A stretch of 64,000 bases of DNA from Phoenicimicrobium sp964438695 (GCA_964438695.1 CAYTKP010000003.1:1-64000); one strand, 5' to 3'. Positions 9,406 to 18,170 are shown, counted from the first letter of the stretch. Translations and numbers: made by a program. The notes: generated by a model from the letters alone, not told the origin.

Positions 9406-10437
9406 ATGAAGAAGAAAGATATTAAAGATTTTACTTTAGATGAATTAAAGAAAAAATTTGAAGATTTAGGAGAAAAAAAATTTAGAGCAACTCAGTTATT
9501 TTTTTGGGTTTATAAAAAAGGTACAGAAGATTTTAATGATATGTCTGATCTTCCCGTAGTATTTAGAAAATTTCTTCACAACAACTTTTATCTTAGCAAT
9601 ATAGAATTATTAAAATTTGTTAAATCTAAAGACAAAACTGAAAAGTACCTGTTAAGATTAGAAGATGGAAGTGTAATAGAAACTGTTCTAATATTTTCAA
9701 GTAGGGGGAGGATAACTGAATGTATTTCCTCGCAAGTCGGGTGTAAATATAATTGCTTATTCTGTGAAAGTGGCAAAAAAGGTTTTACCAGAAACCTTAC
9801 GGTTAGCGAGATTTTAAATCAAGTTTTATTTGTTAAGAAAAAGATGCAGTCTAATCCTCACAATATTGTTTTTATGGGGATTGGGGAACCTTTAGATAAT
9901 TACGATAATGTTATAAAAGCAATTTGTATATTAAATTCCAAAGAGGCCTTTAATATTGGAGCAAGAAAAATCACTATTTCTACCTGTGGGATAATACCGG
10001 CAATAAGAAAGTTACAAGAATGTAATTGGCAGGTAGAATTATCAGTATCTCTTCATGCCTCCGAAAACAAATTAAGGTCTTATTTGATGCCAGTTAACAA
10101 TAAATACCCTTTATATGACTTAATAGAAGTTTGTAAAAATTATGTGAAGAAAACAAATAGGCAAATTACTTTCGAATATATTTTGATTAAAGGAATAAAC
10201 GATTCTCTTAATTATGCTGATAAATTAGCTAGACTAATTGGAGGATTTAATTTTAAGGTAAATTTAATCACTTTTAATCCTACTTCTGGTTCTCTGCTAC
10301 AATCGCCTGATATTTCACAAATTAAATCCTTCAAGGAAAAGTTATTAGTTAAAAAAATCCCTACTACTATAAGAATATCTAAGGGCAGTGATATATCTGC
10401 TGCCTGTGGTCAACTAAAGAGTCTTTATCTAAAATGA
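9406..10437 (+). CDS. rlmN: Dual-specificity 23S rRNA/tRNA (adenine-C2)-methyltransferase RlmN
   Basis: Radical SAM enzyme that methylates A2503 of 23S rRNA and A37 of some tRNAs. The 4Fe-4S/SAM motif is C113-x3-C117-x2-C120 within QVGCKYNCLFC. The two mechanistic cysteines of the family are also present: C106 just before the cluster motif, and C334 in SAACGQL near the C-terminus. The length (343) is normal. It is the last gene of the run that begins at 2031. Confidence 0.95.
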   Translation: MKKKDIKDFTLDELKKKFEDLGEKKFRATQLFFWVYKKGTEDFNDMSDLPVVFRKFLHNNFYLSNIELLKFVKSKDKTEKYLLRLEDGSVIETVLIFSSRGRITECISSQVGCKYNCLFCESGKKGFTRNLTVSEILNQVLFVKKKMQSNPHNIVFMGIGEPLDNYDNVIKAICILNSKEAFNIGARKITISTCGIIPAIRKLQECNWQVELSVSLHASENKLRSYLMPVNNKYPLYDLIEVCKNYVKKTNRQITFEYILIKGINDSLNYADKLARLIGGFNFKVNLITFNPTSGSLLQSPDISQIKSFKEKLLVKKIPTTIRISKGSDISAACGQLKSLYLK

Positions 10438-10573
10438 CTTTAAAAATATTGATTTATTTTATTATTTTTCTTATGTCTTATTGGATCGTCAAGTAAAAAA
10501 GAATAGCATTAATCATTATAATATTTTCTCTTTACATGATAAGAGGTACTGAATACACAATATTAAAATATTC

Positions 10574-10601
10574 TTGACTTTCTATGTATATCTGTTATAC
10601 T
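10574..10601 (+). promoter_or_regulatory. Sigma70-type promoter for the tRNA
   Basis: TTGACT (10574-10579), a 16-nt spacer, then TATACT (10596-10601). It ends 26 nt before the mature tRNA 5' end. Confidence 0.7.
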
Positions 10602-10627
10602 TTTAACGAAGATAATTACTTGATTAC

Positions 10628-10703
10628 GGGCCCATAGCTCAGCTGGTAGAGCAACCGGCTCATAACCGGTCGGTCCCTGGTTCGAATCCAGGTGGGCCCA
10701 CCA
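10628..10703 (+). tRNA. tRNA with CAU anticodon, probably elongator tRNA-Met (tRNA-Ile2 possible)
   Basis: Complete cloverleaf: acceptor stem GGGCCCA/TGGGCCC (10628-10634 with 10693-10699), D arm with AGCTCAGCTGGTAGAGC, anticodon arm ACCGG-CTCATAA-CCGGT giving anticodon CAU, T arm with GGTTCGAATCC, discriminator A and an encoded CCA tail (10701-10703). The paired first base (G1-C72) argues against initiator tRNA. Distinguishing elongator Met from lysidine-modified Ile2 needs a covariance-model score. Confidence 0.97.
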
Positions 10704-10767
10704 TTACTAACAAGGATAGTAAATTATATGAGTAAGTATATGAGAATAAAAAAATATTACTTTTTTT

Positions 10768-10807
10768 AAAACCTTACTTCTGCCACATAAGAAGTAAGGT
10801 TTTTTTA
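10768..10807 (+). terminator. Rho-independent terminator after the tRNA
   Basis: A perfect 13-bp stem, AAACCTTACTTCT (10769-10781) with AGAAGTAAGGTTT (10790-10802), an 8-nt loop and a T-run. Confidence 0.9.
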
Positions 10808-10854
10808 TTATAAATTATAATGTTACGAATAAGAGCAGGGGGAGGAATAGTTAT

Positions 10855-11568
10855 TTGAAGAAACAGTTGGAAATGCTTTTAGAACTGCAAAGGATAGATA
10901 ATGATATAGATGAAGAAGAAAAGAAGAAAAGAAAATTACCCTCGAAATTAAATAAGATTACTATGGAAATTCAGGAATTACAAAATAATCTCATAATTAC
11001 AAAGAATACTTATAAAGAATTAAAGATTATGTTGAATAGAAAAGAATTAGATTTATCTGATAAATCTAATAAAATTAAAAAACATCAGGAGGATTTATAT
11101 GGGGGTAAGATAACCGATATTAAAGAACTTAGACAGTTGCAAGGAGTAATAGCAAACTATGAAGAAGAAAAAACTTTGATTGAAGATGAACTGTTAGATC
11201 TAATGGAAAAGATAGAAGAAAACGATAAATTGATTAATGAACTTGAAGAAGATTTAAAAGAGAAAGAAAAGCATTTACAAGATTGCCAACAAGAAATAAA
11301 ATTGATAGTCTCAAAGATAGAAGAAAAAATAAGTTCTTTTTATGATAAAAGAAAAGGGATATTAAGTAAAATAACTGATAATCATCTTCTCAAGGAGTAT
11401 GAATTATTGAGAAGGGAAAAAGATGGAAAAGCCATTGTTGAGGTTAATAGTTCTATATGTCCAGGTTGTTACCTTGATCTCCCCAGCGATACTATCTATC
11501 AATTAAAAAAGGGCCAAGTAGTGACCACTTGCCCTAATTGTAATAGAATTTTGGTTTGGAAAGGGTAA
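10855..11568 (+). CDS. Zinc-ribbon coiled-coil protein (C4-type, DUF164/zf-RING_7 family)
   Basis: A 237-residue protein: residues about 5-185 are a long, highly charged coiled-coil hairpin, and the C-terminus carries a zinc ribbon C202-x2-C205 and C226-x2-C229. This layout is that of the widespread C4-type zinc ribbon family whose members have been linked to nucleic-acid or secretion functions without one agreed role. The start is TTG 10855 with a strong SD AGGGGGAGGA at 10836-10845. It sits between the tRNA terminator and the RNase P RNA gene. Confidence 0.85.
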   Translation: MKKQLEMLLELQRIDNDIDEEEKKKRKLPSKLNKITMEIQELQNNLIITKNTYKELKIMLNRKELDLSDKSNKIKKHQEDLYGGKITDIKELRQLQGVIANYEEEKTLIEDELLDLMEKIEENDKLINELEEDLKEKEKHLQDCQQEIKLIVSKIEEKISSFYDKRKGILSKITDNHLLKEYELLRREKDGKAIVEVNSSICPGCYLDLPSDTIYQLKKGQVVTTCPNCNRILVWKG

Positions 11569-11578
11569 TTCAAATCAA

Positions 11579-11607
11579 TTGACTTTTTTAAGATAAAATG
11601 CTATCTT
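11579..11607 (+). promoter_or_regulatory. Possible promoter upstream of rnpB
   Basis: TTGACT (11579-11584), a 17-nt spacer and TATCTT (11602-11607). It lies about 85 nt before the RNase P RNA, which would imply a processed 5' leader. A palindrome TAAGATAATTTATCTTA follows within that leader. Confidence 0.4.
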
Positions 11608-11692
11608 TTTGGTAGCCTGAATTTCGTAAAAATCTACTGCTCTAAGATAATTTATCTTAACCGTTTTTGCTGGAATTCATTTCCCAGACTAT

Positions 11693-12150
11693 CTTATAAG
11701 TAGACCAGGTAATCGCGGAAGAAGAATAATTTCTTTCGAGGAAAGTCCGAGCTCCGTAGGGCAAAGTGCTGGGTAATCCCCAGTGAGGGTGACCTCAAGG
11801 AAAGTGCTACAGAAAATATACAGCCTGGTACCCAATCCCAAAATTAATTAGAAAAGATAGTTTTAAGTTTAAAAAATGAATAAAAAAGATTTTTTAAAAG
11901 TAATTTAATCTCAGGATTGAGTGCCGGGTAAAGGTGAAAAGGTAGGGTAAGAGCCTACCAGTTGTTAGGTGACTAACAAGCTTAGTAAACCCCACTTGGA
12001 GCAAGACCAAATAGGAAGAGTTGTGGTGGCCCGCTGAATCTTCGGGTAGGTCGCAAGAGGTGTAAAGTAATTTACATCCCAGAGAGATGATTACCGCCCC
12101 TATCATTAATAGATAAGGGAACAGAACTCGGCTTATGGTCTACTTATAAG
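11693..12150 (+). ncRNA. rnpB: RNase P RNA (catalytic subunit)
   Basis: Ribozyme that matures tRNA 5' ends. The 5' conserved block GAGGAAAGTCCGAGCTCC is at about 11738-11755, and the 3' block ACAGAACTCGGCTTA ends near 12135. The ends pair as helix P1: 11693-11706 with 12137-12150, 14 bp perfect. The element is about 458 nt, above the typical 350-400 nt; much of the excess is an AT-rich stretch at about 11840-11910, at the place expected for helix P12. The P4 core blocks are intact. No protein should be called here. Confidence 0.95.
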
Positions 12151-12153
12151 AAT

Positions 12154-12223
12154 AATATAGAAAAGAAAAAGAGACATACAACAGAATTCTTTTAATTGTA
12201 TGTCTCTTTTTCTTTTCTATATT
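12154..12223. terminator. 28-bp perfect inverted repeat, terminator of rnpB
   Basis: Arms 12154-12181 and 12196-12223 are exactly complementary over 28 bp around a 14-nt loop. The 3' arm is rich in T (CTCTTTTTCTTTTCT), so the structure ends in a U-rich tract, and it is symmetrical enough to work in both directions. Confidence 0.8.
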
Positions 12224-12361
12224 CCAATTTCTTCTTCAATAGTATACCTCAAAGAATTAATTTTGTAGTTTTAACTCTATTTTCTTCGAGATCAAAAAAA
12301 TAAGAATTATGTATTTATGTGCTTATTATCTAAGACACACTAAATATGTGGTATTTATTAC

Positions 12362-12416
12362 TTTTTTTAAAAAAAAGAAAAATATTTTTTTAAAAAAAGA
12401 GGATTTTTTAAAAAAA
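12362..12416. promoter_or_regulatory. Triple T-tract/A-tract array upstream of the mraZ promoter
   Basis: Three successive T(6-7)A(7-8) blocks are centred near 12368, 12391 and 12409, just before the mraZ -10 element. Such tracts can bend DNA or act as an UP element, but the spacing (23 and 18 bp) is only roughly helical. The function is inferred. Confidence 0.45.
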
Positions 12417-12421
12417 TGTAG

Positions 12422-12463
12422 TATAATTAATATCAGAAAGTGGAGCAAAGTGGAGCAAAGTGG
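12422..12463 (+). promoter_or_regulatory. mraZ promoter -10 and three MraZ boxes
   Basis: TATAAT at 12422-12427 is followed by three exact direct repeats of AAAGTGG at 12437-12443, 12447-12453 and 12457-12463, each 10 bp apart and separated by AGC. Repeated GTGG-type boxes upstream of mraZ are the known operator of MraZ; AAAGTGG is the form reported in Mollicutes. Their position at or just after the transcription start fits autorepression of the dcw operon. Confidence 0.85.
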
Positions 12464-12487
12464 AGAATTAGGTAAAAGAGGATATTT

Positions 12488-12919
12488 ATGTTTTTAGGGC
12501 AATATGAACATACTGTTGATGAAAAGGGAAGATTGATTGTACCTGCAAGATACCGAGAATCTTTGGGGAATAATTTTATAATTACTTTTGGTCTTGATAT
12601 ATGTCTTTTTGTATATCCTCTTGAAGAATGGAAAAATCTGTCAGAAAAATTAAAGTCGCTTCCTTTAGGTCAAAGAGATGCCCGAGCATTCAAAAGAATA
12701 CTTTTTTCTCGAGCAACCACTTGTTCATTAGATAGTCAAGGTAGAGTTGTCATTATGAAGTATCTGAGAGATTATGCACATATCAAGAGAGAAGTTATGG
12801 TTATCGGAGTTTTAGATAGGCTGGAGATCTGGAGTAAGGATATCTGGCAAGGATACTTTAAAAAGATTGAAGATTCATATGAAGATATTGCCGAAAGGTT
12901 ATATGAACAGGAGACTTAA
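12488..12919 (+). CDS. mraZ: Transcriptional regulator MraZ
   Basis: A 143-residue AbrB-like DNA-binding protein, normally the first gene of the dcw cluster and an autoregulator of it. Both family DxxxR motifs are visible: DEKGR (residues 11-15) and DSQGR in the second half, one in each swapped-hairpin repeat. SD AGAGGA at 12477-12482. Its likely operator, three AAAGTGG boxes, lies about 25-50 bp upstream. Confidence 0.97.
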   Translation: MFLGQYEHTVDEKGRLIVPARYRESLGNNFIITFGLDICLFVYPLEEWKNLSEKLKSLPLGQRDARAFKRILFSRATTCSLDSQGRVVIMKYLRDYAHIKREVMVIGVLDRLEIWSKDIWQGYFKKIEDSYEDIAERLYEQET

Positions 12920-13070
12920 TTAGAAGGTCAGATTTTAAAATTTTTGTGCTCTAAATTAAGCTTCTTTTAGCTGTTTTTCAGGCATAAATCTGAATAAGGA
13001 ATAAATTTTAACAAGTTTATTAGGACAGGAAATAGTATTGTATAGAAGGGAAAGCAATAACAAAAAGCAT

Positions 13071-13108
13071 AGAGAGGTTTCAGGGGAGTTTATCCCCTTA
13101 GTAATCTT
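13071..13108 (+). promoter_or_regulatory. Small hairpin leader element before rsmH
   Basis: AGAGAGG, TTTCA, then a stem GGGGA (13083-13087) / TCCCC (13093-13097) with loop GTTTA, then TAATCTT (13102-13108), three bases before the ATG. There is no ordinary SD next to the start codon. Related elements lie before murE, murG, ftsA, ftsZ and coaBC. Confidence 0.5.
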
Positions 13109-13111
13109 ATA

Positions 13112-14038
13112 ATGGATTCTTTTCATATACCCGTGCTCTTAAAAGAAGTTTTGCATTACTTAATTCCTAAAAAAGGAGGTGGTGTATATATTGATTGCAC
13201 CTTAGGAGGTGGGGGGCACTCAAAAGCTATCTTAGAAAGAATATATCCCGATGGCTTATTAATTGGTATAGATCGGGATATAGAAGCAATTAAGGCAGCA
13301 AGAAAAGAATTGAGCAATTTTCTTGATAGGGCTATATTGATTAGAGATAATTTTAAAAATTTAGAAGAAATCCTATCTAATTTAAAGATAAAGGTAATAG
13401 CGGGGGTACTGTTTGATTTAGGAGTGTCTTCTCACCAACTAAGAGAGAGGGAAAGAGGATTTAGCTTCCGAGAAGATGGTCATCTGGATATGCGAATGGA
13501 CCCAACCCAAAAGTTTAATGCAAGTACATTGATTAATAATTATACAGAGGAAGAATTAGTCAGAATATTTGGAAAATATGGAGAAGAACGCTTTTCAAAA
13601 AGAATTGCCCGATTGATTGTTTTAGAGCGACAGAAAAATCCTATAACTACTACCAAACAATTAGCTGATCTGGTTATAAGAGCTCTTCCAAAAGCTAAAA
13701 AGAGAGGGAGATGGAGAATCCATCCAGCTACCAGAGTTTTTCAGGCAATAAGGATAGAGGTGAATCAAGAGCTTGATCTTTTAGAAAAAAGTTTAAATCA
13801 GGTAATTAAGGTTTTAGAGGATAAGGGCAGAATTTGTGTAATTTCCTATCATTCATTAGAAGACAGGATTGTCAAGAATGTATTTAAAAAAGCGGAAAGA
13901 GAAAAAGTAGCAAAAGAAAATTATGGATTGAAAATTATAACCAAAAAACCGATTAGAGCCTCTCAAGAGGAGATAAAAAGAAATCCTAAAGCCAGAAGTG
14001 CTAAATTAAGGGTGGCAGAAAAGGCAATTATTCACTAA
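13112..14038 (+). CDS. rsmH: 16S rRNA (cytosine1402-N4)-methyltransferase
   Basis: SAM-dependent enzyme (formerly MraW) that methylates N4 of C1402 in the ribosomal P site. The N-terminus FHIPVLLKEVL, the glycine-rich SAM loop DCTLGGGGHSKAIL and FDLGVSSHQL are all diagnostic, and the length of 308 is typical. The C-terminus contains the HSLEDR motif. The start at ATG 13112 gives the conserved N-terminus but lacks a standard SD at the usual distance; a hairpin element occupies that position. Confidence 0.97.
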   Translation: MDSFHIPVLLKEVLHYLIPKKGGGVYIDCTLGGGGHSKAILERIYPDGLLIGIDRDIEAIKAARKELSNFLDRAILIRDNFKNLEEILSNLKIKVIAGVLFDLGVSSHQLRERERGFSFREDGHLDMRMDPTQKFNASTLINNYTEEELVRIFGKYGEERFSKRIARLIVLERQKNPITTTKQLADLVIRALPKAKKRGRWRIHPATRVFQAIRIEVNQELDLLEKSLNQVIKVLEDKGRICVISYHSLEDRIVKNVFKKAEREKVAKENYGLKIITKKPIRASQEEIKRNPKARSAKLRVAEKAIIH

Positions 14039-14046
14039 CCATTAAT

Positions 14047-14084
14047 TTTTAGCATCAGAATTTTTTAAAATCCTGATGCTAAAA
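14047..14084. other. Stem-loop between rsmH and ftsL
   Basis: TTTTAGCATCAG (14047-14058) pairs with CTGATGCTAAAA (14073-14084), 12 bp with a 14-nt loop. There is no clean U-run on either strand, so it may be a weak attenuator or an mRNA-stability hairpin rather than a full terminator. Confidence 0.55.
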
Positions 14085-14145
14085 GACAAATTCTTTTTTG
14101 AATTATATATAACCAAAACCCTAAACATAATAAAGGGGTGAAAAG

Positions 14146-14604
14146 ATGGCAAGAAGAAGAAAAGAAGTAGAATATAAATATAATAGTAATAATTATCGCA
14201 AGGGTAAAAGTATTTTTGCTAACTGTGGTTTATTTTTGCTATTAATGTTTTTTATTACCTCTATAACTATTTTTTATATTTCTAACACTATTACTTTAAC
14301 AGAATTAGGCTATAAATTAATAGAATTAGAAAATTACAAAATAAAATTAGCTGAAGAGAACAAAAAACTCGAACTTATGGCAGAAACTCTTTCTTCCTTG
14401 GATAGAGTTGAAGAGATTGCTTGTAATCATTTAGGAATGATAAGGCCTAAAGAAGTTGAATTTATTGCTTCACTTCCTACTTCAAAAATTAATTCAGAGG
14501 AAAAGGTAGGGGAAATTAGCAACAATTATGAAGGAGAAAAATATTTTTGGGCAAGTTTTGATTTAAAAAAAATAAACAACTTGATTTTATCAGCGCTAAA
14601 ATAA
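14146..14604 (+). CDS. ftsL: Cell division protein FtsL
   Basis: A 152-residue bitopic membrane protein: a basic cytoplasmic N-terminus (MARRRKEVEYK), one membrane segment at about residues 26-47, then a Leu/Lys/Glu heptad region at about 50-95 typical of the FtsL/DivIC coiled coil that binds FtsB and FtsQ. Sequence identity in this family is low, so the call rests on architecture and on the fixed position between rsmH and ftsI. SD AAGGGGTG lies before the ATG. Confidence 0.85.
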   Translation: MARRRKEVEYKYNSNNYRKGKSIFANCGLFLLLMFFITSITIFYISNTITLTELGYKLIELENYKIKLAEENKKLELMAETLSSLDRVEEIACNHLGMIRPKEVEFIASLPTSKINSEEKVGEISNNYEGEKYFWASFDLKKINNLILSALK

Positions 14605-14642
14605 TATACTTGTAGCAATGAGAGTAAAAAAGGTGGGAATAG

Positions 14643-16328
14643 TTGTTGCTTGTCAGAGAAAAGAAAAGACGAATTACTTTTTTATTTATACTGGCTATTA
14701 TCTTTTATTTTTTATTAATTTATAGATTATATAACATTCAGGTCATTCAAAGTAATAAATATAAAGAACTTGCTCAACAAGAGCATCTGACTTCGTTTTC
14801 TATTGAAGGAGAGCGAGGGAATATTTATGATAGAAATTTAAAAAAATTAGCCGTAAATGTTAATACAAAATCTTTATTTGCTATTCCCCCTCGTATACAA
14901 GATCCTCATAAAACTGCCCAACTACTTTCTTCTGTTTTAAATTTAGAAACAAAAGAAATATTAAGTAAATTAAACCAAAAAAACTCTTTTGTATGGATAA
15001 AAAGAAAATTAAATGACATAGAAGTGGAAGAAGTAAAGAAATTAAATTTGCCAGGTCTGGATTTTCTAGACGAAAATAAAAGATATTATCCACGAAAAAA
15101 ATTGGCTTCCAATCTGTTAGGTTTTGCAGGAATAGACAATCAGGGATTGGAGGGATTAGAATTATATTTCGAGAAAGAGTTGAAGGGTTTGCCTAGTTTG
15201 GTGATTTTAGAGAGAGACGCCTCTGGAGGTAAAATTCCTTTTGGTATTAAAAGGTTTAGCAATTATCAAGATGGTAATTCGATAGTTTTAACTATTGATG
15301 AAGTAATACAATATATTACTGAAGAAGCTCTGGATAAGGCTTTTTATCAATATAAAGCAAAAACTGGCGTTGCTATCGTAGTAAAACCTAAAACTGGTGA
15401 AATATTGGCAATGGCCGTAAGACCTTCTTTTGACCCCAATTATTTTAATAGATTTTCTCGAGATTTATGGAGAAATAGGGCAATTACTGACATTTATGAG
15501 CCTGGTTCGACTTTTAAAATAATCACTATAGCAACTGCCTTAGAAGAAGGGGTAGTAAAGTTAGATGATCAGTTTTATTGCAAGGGATGGATAAAATATA
15601 ACGGGAATATCTTTCACGATATTGAACCACATGGTGCACAAGATCTTACCGGTATAGTGAAAAATTCCTGTAATATCGGGGTCATTCAAGTTGGAACTAG
15701 ATTAGATGAAAAAGTTTTTGAGAAATCGATAAGAAGATTTGGATTTGGGTCACTTACTGAGATAAGCCTACCAGGGGAAGTAAATGGCCTGGTGAGAAGT
15801 GTAAAAGATTGGTCAAAAATTTCCTTGGCATCTTTGTCTATTGGCCAGGAAATTGCTGTAACCCCGATTCAGTTAATAATGGCTATTTCGGCTATAGCTA
15901 ATAGAGGGACCTTAATGAAACCAATGATAGTTAAAGAAATTGTAGATTCCCATCAAAATAGGGTTAAAGTATTTAAGCCAAAACCCGTAAGACAAGTGGT
16001 ATCGACTGAAACAGCCCTAACTATGACTAAAATATTAGAACAAGTTGTAATCGATGGAACTGGCAAAGGTGCCAAAGTTCCTGAATATAGAGTGGCAGGC
16101 AAAACTGGAACAGCCCAGAAATTTGATTTTTCTACCGGAAAATATTCTAAGAATAAATATAGCGCTCTATTTGTAGGTTATGCTCCTGTTGAAAATCCGC
16201 AAATAGCTATTTTGGTTTTATTGGATGAACCTCGAGGAAGTTATTATGGAGGAATAGTCGCAGCTCCAGTTTTTAAAGAAATTGCTTCCAAAGCCCTTCC
16301 TTATCTATCAATTCCTCCTAATGAATGA
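14643..16328 (+). CDS. ftsI: Division-specific peptidoglycan transpeptidase (PBP3 class)
   Basis: Class B penicillin-binding protein that crosslinks septal peptidoglycan together with FtsW. There is one N-terminal membrane anchor (about 10-28), a dimerisation domain starting at GERGNIYDR, and the transpeptidase with all three active-site motifs: S289-TFK292, S342-C-N344 and K487-TG489. No PASTA domains follow; the protein ends at residue 561, so it is FtsI-like rather than SpoVD/PBP2x-like. The start is TTG: either TTG 14643 or the adjacent TTG 14646, both served by AGGTGG at 14631-14636. Confidence 0.95.
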   Translation: MLLVREKKRRITFLFILAIIFYFLLIYRLYNIQVIQSNKYKELAQQEHLTSFSIEGERGNIYDRNLKKLAVNVNTKSLFAIPPRIQDPHKTAQLLSSVLNLETKEILSKLNQKNSFVWIKRKLNDIEVEEVKKLNLPGLDFLDENKRYYPRKKLASNLLGFAGIDNQGLEGLELYFEKELKGLPSLVILERDASGGKIPFGIKRFSNYQDGNSIVLTIDEVIQYITEEALDKAFYQYKAKTGVAIVVKPKTGEILAMAVRPSFDPNYFNRFSRDLWRNRAITDIYEPGSTFKIITIATALEEGVVKLDDQFYCKGWIKYNGNIFHDIEPHGAQDLTGIVKNSCNIGVIQVGTRLDEKVFEKSIRRFGFGSLTEISLPGEVNGLVRSVKDWSKISLASLSIGQEIAVTPIQLIMAISAIANRGTLMKPMIVKEIVDSHQNRVKVFKPKPVRQVVSTETALTMTKILEQVVIDGTGKGAKVPEYRVAGKTGTAQKFDFSTGKYSKNKYSALFVGYAPVENPQIAILVLLDEPRGSYYGGIVAAPVFKEIASKALPYLSIPPNE

Positions 16329-16633
16329 ATATCTCGTATTCCTGGAACTCTTTTTCAGGAATATATATTTCACGGGGAACAAGTCTTGTGAAACGAAGAT
16401 TTTTAGATAAGGAGATTGTTTGGATTGAAAGGAAATAGACAATACTATATACTATAATACGAAATTTAGAAAACATTTCAGATTATTAAAATTTTAAAAA
16501 ATTCGATAATCCTATAATGAATTTATGTAATCATTTTTATGGGCGTAAGTTTAAAAAATAATAGATTGTAAAAAGATTATTGAGAAAAATTTCTTATAAA
16601 ACCGGAATAAAATAAAAATGGAAAAGGAGTTTA
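16329..16633. other. Gene-free interval between ftsI and the murE leader
   Basis: About 300 AT-rich bases with no open frame that I can support. It holds short inverted pieces around 16340-16365 (GGAACTC / GGAATATAT) and AT-rich sequence from 16440 to 16620 that could hold an internal promoter, but no convincing -35/-10 pair was found. Confidence 0.5.
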
Positions 16634-16660
16634 GGAGGGATAGAGCCTCTGATTATCTTG
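16634..16660 (+). promoter_or_regulatory. Small hairpin leader element before murE
   Basis: GGAGG (16634-16638) pairs with CCTCT (16646-16650) around GATAGAG and is followed by GATTATCTTG; the ATG begins at 16665. The SD-like GGAGG is inside the stem. Same arrangement as before rsmH. Confidence 0.5.
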
Positions 16661-16664
16661 TTTT

Positions 16665-18170
16665 ATGAAGTTGAGTGAATTAATTAACAATTTAGAGATT
16701 AAAGAAATTAATGGTGATTTAAATTTAGATATAAAAGGCATTAGTCACGACTCTCGAAATATAAAGAGAGGTTATTTATTTGTATGCATAAAAGGTTTTG
16801 TCTTTGATGGACATTGCTTTATTGACGAAGCTGTTAACAAAGGGGCTATTGCTTTAGTGGTAGAACAAGAAGTTTACGCACCGCCACATATTACTATAAT
16901 AAAAGTAGAGAACAGTCGTCAGGCTTTATCTCTTTTAGCTAATAAGTTTTATGAATTTCCTTCCCGAAAATTGAAATTAATCGGGGTTACTGGCACAAAT
17001 GGTAAAACTACAATAGCTTATATGTTAAGAGCTATTTTTTGTGAAGCAGGATACAAAACAGGATTGTTAAGTACTGCTCAAAACATAATAGGTAATAATA
17101 TTAATGTTTCCCATATGACTACTATGGAGTCAGTTGATCTCCAAAAGAGTCTTAAAGAAATGGTACTGCAAAAGAATGAGTATGCAGTAATAGAAGTATC
17201 TTCTCATGCGTTAGCACTCTCTAGAATAGTAGGATGCGACTTCGATGTGGCTGTTTTTACCAATATCAGCAATGAACATTTTGAAATCCATAAAAATTTT
17301 ACTAATTATTTAGAAGCAAAGAAGAAATTGTTCTTGTATTTAAATGACAGCAGTAAAGAAAAATCAAAAAAGTTTGCAGTAATTAATATTGATGAAAAAT
17401 ATAGTCAGGAATTTGTTAATTGTAATAGAGTAAATTTAATCACCTATGGCATAAAACAAAGAGCAGAAGTTAGAGCAACAAATATAGAAATTAACTTACA
17501 AAATTCTTCGTTTATTGCTGAAACTCCCTCAGGTAAGGTTAAGATATTTTTAAATTTTAGCGGAAAGTACAACATATATAATGCTTTAGCTGCTATAGCA
17601 GTGTCTATTACTCAGGGCATTTCTCTTGAGAAAATCTCTAAGGCTTTGAGTAAATTTAACGGAGCCCCGGGTAGATACAAGTTGCTTGATTTTGGGCAAA
17701 ATTATACTATTGTTGTAGATTTTGCCCATAATTATCACGGATTAGGGAATATACTGCGGAATTTACGCACCTTTACTGATCATCATATTATAACAGTGTT
17801 TGGACATGGTGGTGAAAAGTATAACAAAGTAAGAGCCATTATTGGAGAAGTCTTAGGTAGATACAGTGATTATGTTATCATAACTACGGATAACCCCAAA
17901 AGTGAAGATCCTTTAAAAATTGCTCAGGAGATTGAAGAAGGATTGAAAAGGACAGATAAAAACTATGTTATTATTGTTGACCGAGTGAAAGCAATTAGGC
18001 ATGCCCTGGAGAAAGCCAATCAGAGTGATATAGTTTTGATAGCTGGGAAAGGCCCTGAGAATGAGCAAATTTATCAGAATAAAGTGATACATCACAATGA
18101 TGAAGAGGTTGTGAAAAAAATATTAATGGAGAGAGAAAAAAATTGGAAGGACATAAAGTCAGAGAATTAA
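16665..18170 (+). CDS. murE: UDP-N-acetylmuramoyl-tripeptide synthetase
   Basis: ATP-dependent Mur ligase that adds the third amino acid (meso-diaminopimelate or lysine) to UDP-MurNAc-L-Ala-D-Glu. The N-terminal domain has SHDSRNI; the ATP loop is GVTGTNGKTT (107-116). The C-terminal specificity motif reads D409-N-P-K412, one residue away from the DNPR that reads diaminopimelate in characterised enzymes, so DAP is the likely but not proven substrate. Length 501. The 3' end overlaps murF by 28 nt. Confidence 0.95.
   Translation: MKLSELINNLEIKEINGDLNLDIKGISHDSRNIKRGYLFVCIKGFVFDGHCFIDEAVNKGAIALVVEQEVYAPPHITIIKVENSRQALSLLANKFYEFPSRKLKLIGVTGTNGKTTIAYMLRAIFCEAGYKTGLLSTAQNIIGNNINVSHMTTMESVDLQKSLKEMVLQKNEYAVIEVSSHALALSRIVGCDFDVAVFTNISNEHFEIHKNFTNYLEAKKKLFLYLNDSSKEKSKKFAVINIDEKYSQEFVNCNRVNLITYGIKQRAEVRATNIEINLQNSSFIAETPSGKVKIFLNFSGKYNIYNALAAIAVSITQGISLEKISKALSKFNGAPGRYKLLDFGQNYTIVVDFAHNYHGLGNILRNLRTFTDHHIITVFGHGGEKYNKVRAIIGEVLGRYSDYVIITTDNPKSEDPLKIAQEIEEGLKRTDKNYVIIVDRVKAIRHALEKANQSDIVLIAGKGPENEQIYQNKVIHHNDEEVVKKILMEREKNWKDIKSEN

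Noticed and set aside
11894..12106. 70-codon minus-strand open frame
   Set aside because: Lies wholly inside the RNase P RNA, on the opposite strand, with no homology.
12309..12497. 62-codon frame before mraZ
   Set aside because: Consists of translated A/T tracts, the promoter and the MraZ boxes; no SD, and it overlaps mraZ out of frame.
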